From Candidatus Heimdallarchaeota archaeon AB_125 (lineage in GTDB: Archaea > Asgardarchaeota > Heimdallarchaeia > Heimdallarchaeales > Heimdallarchaeaceae), in NCBI GenBank assembly GCA_001940755.1, contig MEHH01000020.1, positions 1 to 18,334 on the forward strand: 18,334 nucleotides of DNA, in the 5' to 3' direction. The notes under the pieces are model-generated. The model did not search any database, was not told where the DNA came from, and saw nothing but the letters and a program-made list of their open reading frames with translations. Every line of letters starts with the position of its first letter. The first letter of the stretch is position 1. This document shows positions 14,548-18,334 of the stretch, piece after piece. A program made the position numbers and the translations under genes.

Positions 14548-15591
14548 ATGGAATTTAAAATTAAAGAATACAAACCTAAAGAAGTACCAGATGACTTCTG
14601 GGAAGGATATTTCGAGTTTGTAGAATCAAATTGGAAAGAGACAAATCCAGATGACTCTTTACCTAATCGAGAGGGAATCATTCAACGCCAAAAAGCAGAT
14701 ATTCCAGATCTTATAGTAAAACGATGGTTAGTTTATACTCCAGAAGGAAAGATAGTTGGGTGGGCAGGTTTCGGTGTTTCTGAAGAGACAGCAGCTGAAT
14801 ATGAGGAAAATAAACATATTGCAAACATCAATCTTAGTGTTCTGAAGGATTACCGACGGAAAGGAATAGGTACAGAACTACTAAAGATACTAGTTAAGGA
14901 AGTTCAAGCTCATGATAGAACAACTATTGAACTTGGAACAGATCAAGATTCAGGTAAAGCTTTTCTTGAACACTATGGAGCACAATTAACCATAGAAGGA
15001 GCAGAAAACAGATTAGAACTGGAAGATGTTGACTGGGAATTGATGCAAAAGTGGATAGATGAAGGCCCAAAAAGAGCACCAAGTGTAACTATTGAAGAGT
15101 TTCAGAATGTCTGCCCTGAAGAGATACTAGACGAATTTGTAGAAATGTATACAGAAGCTCTAAACATGCAACCATTAGGTGAAACTGAAAGAAGAGCAAA
15201 CATCGATAGAAGGTCATGGAGAAAATTAGAGAAGAGAAACAAAGAAACAGGACAAAGTGCTTATGCCATGTATACAAGAGAAGAAGACGGCAGCATTTCA
15301 GGATTAACTGATATCTTCTATGATCCACGAAATGGAGACAGATTGCATCAAGGACTAACTGGAGTACGTCCAAAATATAGAAGTAGAGGACTAGGTAAAT
15401 GGTTGAAAGCTAAGATGATTTTTCACATTAAAGAAAATTATCCAAAAGTTGAAAGAATCATTACAGGAAATGCTGAATCCAATGAAGCTATGCTTTCTAT
15501 AAATAAGAGAATGGGATTTAAGAAGTATAGAGGTGGAGACGGTTATAAATTCAAAACAGAAAATCTTGTTGAGAAACTAAAAGTGAAATAA
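14548..15591 (+). CDS. Double-GNAT-domain N-acetyltransferase, copy 2
   Basis: Paralogue of the preceding gene, also 347 residues and alignable end to end without obvious gaps. The first acetyl-CoA loop is YRRKGIGTELLKIL and the second is YRSRGLGKWLKA, followed by NEAMLSINKRMGFKKY. Both halves appear intact. The start at 14548 is chosen for the same reason as in copy 1. Differences from copy 1 are concentrated in the N-terminal ~70 residues (VPDDFWEGYFEFVES versus QTEEFWDRLHEYEVE), which may shape the substrate site. A third member survives only as the 3' relic at 11811-12035. The function is unknown. Confidence 0.85.
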   Translation: MEFKIKEYKPKEVPDDFWEGYFEFVESNWKETNPDDSLPNREGIIQRQKADIPDLIVKRWLVYTPEGKIVGWAGFGVSEETAAEYEENKHIANINLSVLKDYRRKGIGTELLKILVKEVQAHDRTTIELGTDQDSGKAFLEHYGAQLTIEGAENRLELEDVDWELMQKWIDEGPKRAPSVTIEEFQNVCPEEILDEFVEMYTEALNMQPLGETERRANIDRRSWRKLEKRNKETGQSAYAMYTREEDGSISGLTDIFYDPRNGDRLHQGLTGVRPKYRSRGLGKWLKAKMIFHIKENYPKVERIITGNAESNEAMLSINKRMGFKKYRGGDGYKFKTENLVEKLKVK

Positions 15592-15625
15592 AATTATTTT
15601 AGAAGCTTCAAAAAAGAAAGTAAGA

Positions 15626-16045
15626 TTACTCTAACTGACTTCCACAGTTTGAACAGAATCTTACTTTTTGTTGCATCTTCATCCCACAATAGGTACAGAA
15701 GACTGGTTCATTAATAGGTTGAAAGACTATTTCAGGTTGTCTTTCAATTTCCTGTCTTTCAAGTTCCTTCTTTTCTCTTTCAAAGAAAGGATTCTTTGTT
15801 GGTACATAAGGTTCTTTGACCCTTTGTTCAACTTGATAAGTAGCTCTATGTTCAACTCTTCTCCTTCTTGAATTTGAAGAACCAGTGATTATAATGAACA
15901 ATACCCCTAGCCCTATTAGGATGAATGGCCAATTCCAGAATCTAAGGAAACCTGTATAGAATCCTAAGAAGACTATTACGCCTAATACTAGAAACATTAC
16001 TGAGGCAAATACGCCTGGTGTATGTTTATTTCTGTGTGTGTGCAT
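15626..16045 (-). CDS. Small membrane protein with intact C-terminal zinc ribbon
   Basis: Protein of 139 residues with two membrane helices (about 13-30 and 35-55), a long polar linker rich in Arg and Glu (RREHRATYQ-like, then REKKELERQEIERQ) and a zinc ribbon at the end: FCTYCGMKM and FCSNCGSQLE, all four cysteines present. The ATG at 16045 is chosen: TTTATTAA (16071-16078) lies about 29 bases before it, suggesting a leaderless mRNA. A TTG at 16087 would add 14 residues spanning the TATA box. It is a paralogue of the protein at 8252-8638, whose ribbon has lost a cysteine. The role is unknown; the ribbon may bind a partner protein at the inner membrane face. Confidence 0.75.
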   Translation of the reverse strand: MHTHRNKHTPGVFASVMFLVLGVIVFLGFYTGFLRFWNWPFILIGLGVLFIIITGSSNSRRRRVEHRATYQVEQRVKEPYVPTKNPFFEREKKELERQEIERQPEIVFQPINEPVFCTYCGMKMQQKVRFCSNCGSQLE

Positions 16046-16114
16046 TTCTAAGTAAAATTGTACATGCACGTTAATAAACCAAACCAAATGAAAAAGAAAA
16101 AAAGGAGAGTGAGT

Positions 16115-16657
16115 TCACATAGTAGTTGTTTCTGTAACAAGTATGTCTTTTAGTTTTGCACCTAATTCTTTTGCCCAAATTTCTACTCGATCTATTGTTC
16201 GATTATCTGTTGTGAATTCTGGCAATTTGCTAGCAACATTTTCTGCCCATTGTTCTGGATATTCTTTATTTGGAACTCTTCCACCAAAAGCTTCCATGGC
16301 TATTGGTTTAACATGAGGATGTTTCTCCAATGGTGTTTCAAGATAAGCAACATATGCTTTCCTGTAAAGAGATTTTTCTCCAGCAAACATGGAGCAGACA
16401 AATAATCCAACGTTCTTGCCATCAAAGCTTTTGTTGAGTAGATTTTCTGCATGACTAGCCCAAGAGCCATTGTAAATACAACTACCAATTATTATGTTAT
16501 CATAATTTTCAATCTCTGGATGTTTTTGGTCTTTACTGATATTATGTACTGTGACATCATGATTGAAATCTTCAGCTAGAATTTTAGCAATTCTGTTAGC
16601 TGCTTGTTTTGTTGACCCGTAATATGTTTCGAATACAATTAGTGTGTTTTGCCCCAC
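16115..16657 (-). CDS. Flavodoxin-domain protein (HemG-like)
   Basis: Flavodoxin-fold protein of 180 residues. The FMN phosphate loop is ETYYGSTKQAANRIA after the first strand TLIVF. The later flavin contacts are IGSCIYNGSWAS and FVCSMFAGEK. The long insertion and the GGRVP region resemble HemG-type flavodoxins (menaquinone-linked protoporphyrinogen oxidase), but many archaeal relatives act as general flavodoxin-like electron carriers, so the reaction is open. The start is a GTG at 16657, supported by GGAGGA about six bases upstream, the clearest ribosome-binding site in this part of the window. It has no operon partner: the next minus-strand gene begins 70 bases on, with its own promoter. 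Confidence 0.82.
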   Translation of the reverse strand: MGQNTLIVFETYYGSTKQAANRIAKILAEDFNHDVTVHNISKDQKHPEIENYDNIIIGSCIYNGSWASHAENLLNKSFDGKNVGLFVCSMFAGEKSLYRKAYVAYLETPLEKHPHVKPIAMEAFGGRVPNKEYPEQWAENVASKLPEFTTDNRTIDRVEIWAKELGAKLKDILVTETTTM

Positions 16658-16716
16658 CTATATTCCTCCAAGTCTTTTCATATGGCAACAAACTCTCATT
16701 AACTGATTATAACACT

Positions 16717-16800
16717 ATGTCTTTTACAAAAAAAACAATTTTGAAGAATTTCCTTATTTTAGCAGTTCTAATAAGGTTCTTACTCGCACTAAGAATATAA
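16717..16800 (+). other. Possible 27-residue membrane peptide or start of a lost membrane gene
   Basis: Frame from an ATG encoding MSFTKKTILKNFLILAVLIR and FLLALRI: a basic start and one hydrophobic stretch. It resembles the first helix of multi-helix glycosyltransferases, which often begin with a similar Lys-rich lead and ILIRFLL-like helix. It could be a real small membrane peptide, the surviving 5' end of such a gene, or chance. No ribosome-binding site is seen; a GATTATAAC lies too close (about 10 bases) to act as its TATA box. It fills part of the 189-base gap before the second DinB gene. Confidence 0.3.
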
Positions 16801-16846
16801 ATTTTGAGCCTTAACAAAACTTTTATTACAAAAAAAGATATTTAAA

Positions 16847-17389
16847 ATGAATGAAATGAATTTACCAGATTTGATTATCAAAAGATACAAATTGCTTCTA
16901 GATTTTCGCGATACAGTTTGGAAAGATTTGTCTGATCCTTCCTTCAATCAAGATTGGTTTATTAAAAGACCATCAGAACACCAGTGGTCCATCGATGAGT
17001 TACTTCGTCATATGTTAGCTTCCGAGATTAGATACATTCAACAGAGTGTTGACGATTCAATAGATCAACACCCATTTGGTGTACGTGCACAATGGGTTGG
17101 AAAGATATTTTTCAGACTAGAAGAGCTTGAACATGTAAGTATGAAAGAGTTAAAGGAATTATATCCAGTTGTAGAGAAGAAATCCTTAGAGATCTTTCAA
17201 AAAATGACTGAAGAGGATTTTCTGCAGATAGTTAGAGCACCTTGGGGGCAAGATTTACCATATATTGATCTACTTGAAGTTTACTTCGCTCATGAACATG
17301 CACATAGAGGTCAAGTAAAATTTCTTATCACAAATTATAGAGGCTTACCAGAATTTATACCTAAAGATGAGAATGTCGAATATGGATGA
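16847..17389 (+). CDS. DinB-family protein
   Basis: Four-helix-bundle protein of 180 residues. Metal-site histidines are visible in ELLRHMLASE near residue 55 and in YFAHEHAHRGQV near 148-152, the DinB pattern H...HxxxH. The W of HQWSIDELL just before the first His is also typical. Members studied elsewhere use low-molecular-weight thiols or act as metal-dependent hydrolases; the activity here is not known. The ATG at 16847 is used, though an ATG nine bases on (16856) is equally possible. TTTTATTA at about 16821 is a candidate TATA box. It converges on the rhodanese gene with 14 bases between stops. It is only distantly like the DinB protein at 2422-2910. Confidence 0.85.
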   Translation: MNEMNLPDLIIKRYKLLLDFRDTVWKDLSDPSFNQDWFIKRPSEHQWSIDELLRHMLASEIRYIQQSVDDSIDQHPFGVRAQWVGKIFFRLEELEHVSMKELKELYPVVEKKSLEIFQKMTEEDFLQIVRAPWGQDLPYIDLLEVYFAHEHAHRGQVKFLITNYRGLPEFIPKDENVEYG

Positions 17390-17403
17390 TTTACCAGATT
17401 TTC

Positions 17404-17736
17404 TCACAATCTATTCCACGCTAACATTCCACCGTTCAACACAAGGGGTCTTCTGAATCCTGCCTTTTTCATGATTTGAGCTGCTGTATATGCTCGAGCA
17501 CCTGATCTGCAAACTAGAATTATCTCTTGATTTTTCAGACTATCAAGCTCAATTAATTTAGGTATTAGTCTTCCAATCGGGATGTTTTTCACTCCCTTGA
17601 TATGACCAATTTTCATTCTCAATTCAATCGGTTCACGGACATCAATCATTAATAGATTTTGTCCAGTTTTTAGTTTATCATAAAGTTCTTCTGCTGAAAT
17701 GACCTCAACTTGTTGCTCATTAACATTAACTTCCAA
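17404..17736 (-). CDS. Rhodanese-domain protein, probably the cut-off C-terminal part of a fusion
   Basis: Single rhodanese domain of 110 residues. VEVISAEELYDKL opens the fold, MIDVREPIELRMKIGHIKG matches the DVR-E...GHI-x-G motif, and the active-site loop is VCRSGARA with the catalytic Cys that carries a persulfide. The fold is complete to LNGGMLAW. The only usable start is a TTG at 17736 with a weak AGGG before it. Recognisable coding continues upstream in the same frame without any start (see 17737-17862), so the gene has probably lost its 5' part. It may still be translated from the TTG. Likely role: handling of sulfane sulfur together with a persulfide dioxygenase such as the one encoded on the other strand. 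Confidence 0.85.
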   Translation of the reverse strand: MEVNVNEQQVEVISAEELYDKLKTGQNLLMIDVREPIELRMKIGHIKGVKNIPIGRLIPKLIELDSLKNQEIILVCRSGARAYTAAQIMKKAGFRRPLVLNGGMLAWNRL

Positions 17737-17862
17737 TGTCCCTTTAACTTCACAAGAAGGAGCATCTACAGGTATCCACGCAGCATCTAAATCTTGAGCA
17801 CAAGAGTAATTAGCTTTTAGAACATGTGAATGATTATATTGAGTATCTAGATAAAAAAAATC
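17737..17862 (-). pseudogene. Start-less upstream extension of the rhodanese frame
   Basis: The rhodanese frame stays open for a further 42 codons, to a TAA at 17863-17865. Its downstream part reads HVLKANYSC, AWIPVDAPSCE and VKGTLEVNVNEQ. From general knowledge this resembles the linker between the ETHE1-like and rhodanese domains of fusion proteins, but I could not align it. There is no ATG, GTG or TTG in these codons, so it cannot be translated from here. Confidence 0.55.
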
Positions 17863-18334
17863 TTAAGCTCAAAATTATCATCGATACTCATTCTCATGCT
17901 GATCACATTTCAGGAGCAGCTGCATTAAAAGATAGAACAGATTGTGAGTATGTTATGCACGAAAACGCTCCATCTCAATGTGTAACAATAAGGGTAAAGG
18001 ATGGAGATAAAATAGAACTAGATGATTTCACACTTGATGTTCTAGAAAGTAATGGTCATACTAGAGATTCCATTAGCCTAATTTTTGAAGATAAATTGTT
18101 CACCGGTGATGCTCTTTTTCTAGATGATGGCGGAGCTGGGAGAGATGACCTTCCTGGAGGAGATCCAGCTGTTCATTGGGAAACTCTCAATCGTTTTAGA
18201 GAATTACCAGATGATTTAATTGTTTATCCAGCTCATGATTATAGAGACAGAAAACCTTCTAGTTTGGCTAATCAAAAACAAACAAATCCTCATCTAAAAA
18301 ACAGAAGCAAAGGTGAATTTGTAAATTATCTGAA
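17814..18334 (+). CDS. ETHE1-like persulfide dioxygenase, truncated at its start and by the window edge
   Basis: Metallo-beta-lactamase-fold protein of the ETHE1 group, which oxidises glutathione-type persulfides to sulfite with a single iron. Marks in order: IIIDTHSHADHISGAAAL (iron ligands), ESNGHTRDSI (iron His), FTGDALFLDDGGAGRDDL (ligand Asp and the GRxD loop) and VYPAHDYRDRKPSSLANQ then TNPHL (last His). The frame opens after a TAG at 17811-17813, at LLEHVNDYIEYL. The family's N-terminal ~35-40 residues (first strands, ending DP before LLEHV) are absent. The first possible start is a GTG at 17826. The 5' end therefore looks broken. The gene runs off the right edge of the window. Confidence 0.82.

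Noticed and set aside
1..18334. CRISPR array, transposon, tRNA or rRNA
   Set aside because: I saw no regularly spaced repeats, no transposase-like protein or terminal inverted repeats around a gene, and no cloverleaf or rRNA-like GC-rich conserved stretch.

Overview
This is an AT-rich window with the look of an archaeal chromosome. TATA-like boxes lie about 27 bases before several start codons with almost no 5' leader (probably leaderless mRNAs), while genes inside operons carry a GAGGTGA or GTGAT ribosome-binding site. Gene content (archaeal-type DUF89 protein, complex I-like B/C/D/I subunits, secreted caspase-like protein, zinc-ribbon membrane proteins, double-GNAT proteins) suggests an Asgard-type, perhaps Heimdallarchaeia-like, archaeon. 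That placement is an inference from content, not from a marker gene. I see no rRNA, tRNA, CRISPR array or insertion sequence.

Layout. 1-3000: the end of a metallo-beta-lactamase (MBL) protein, a gap with gene debris, a six-helix DUF998-like membrane protein, and a DinB-MBL gene pair. 3004-7116: a CrtI-like FAD oxidoreductase on the + strand converges on a four-gene minus-strand operon encoding only the peripheral arm of a complex I / group 4 hydrogenase-like enzyme (B, C, D, I). No membrane subunit is present and the metal ligands are altered. A perfect 10-bp inverted repeat lies at the operon's 5' end. 7277-9610: debris of a second CrtI-like gene, a DUF89 protein, a zinc-ribbon membrane protein, a nitroreductase/tautomerase pair, and a scrambled glutaredoxin/thioredoxin-reductase remnant. 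9778-13341: a secreted Ig-caspase protein, an alpha/beta hydrolase, and a membrane-anchored alkaline phosphatase whose 3' end runs into a dead GNAT gene. 13455-15591: two tandem double-GNAT acetyltransferases, each with its own promoter. 15626-18334: a second zinc-ribbon membrane protein, a HemG-like flavodoxin, a second DinB protein, and a persulfide dioxygenase and a rhodanese facing away from each other, apparently parts of a broken or inverted fusion gene.

Two themes stand out. First, the BCDI module is a possible undescribed redox complex. By eye its large subunit keeps only the first cysteine of each hydrogenase CxxC pair, with Glu and Asp at the partner positions, and its small subunit has lost one of the two adjacent N2 cysteines but has a new cysteine six residues on. 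Second, several gaps hold the 3' ends of paralogues of genes still intact nearby (MBL, CrtI-like, GNAT) or of redox genes, recording repeated duplication and deletion. One such remnant now supplies the C-terminal codons of the alkaline phosphatase in a different frame.
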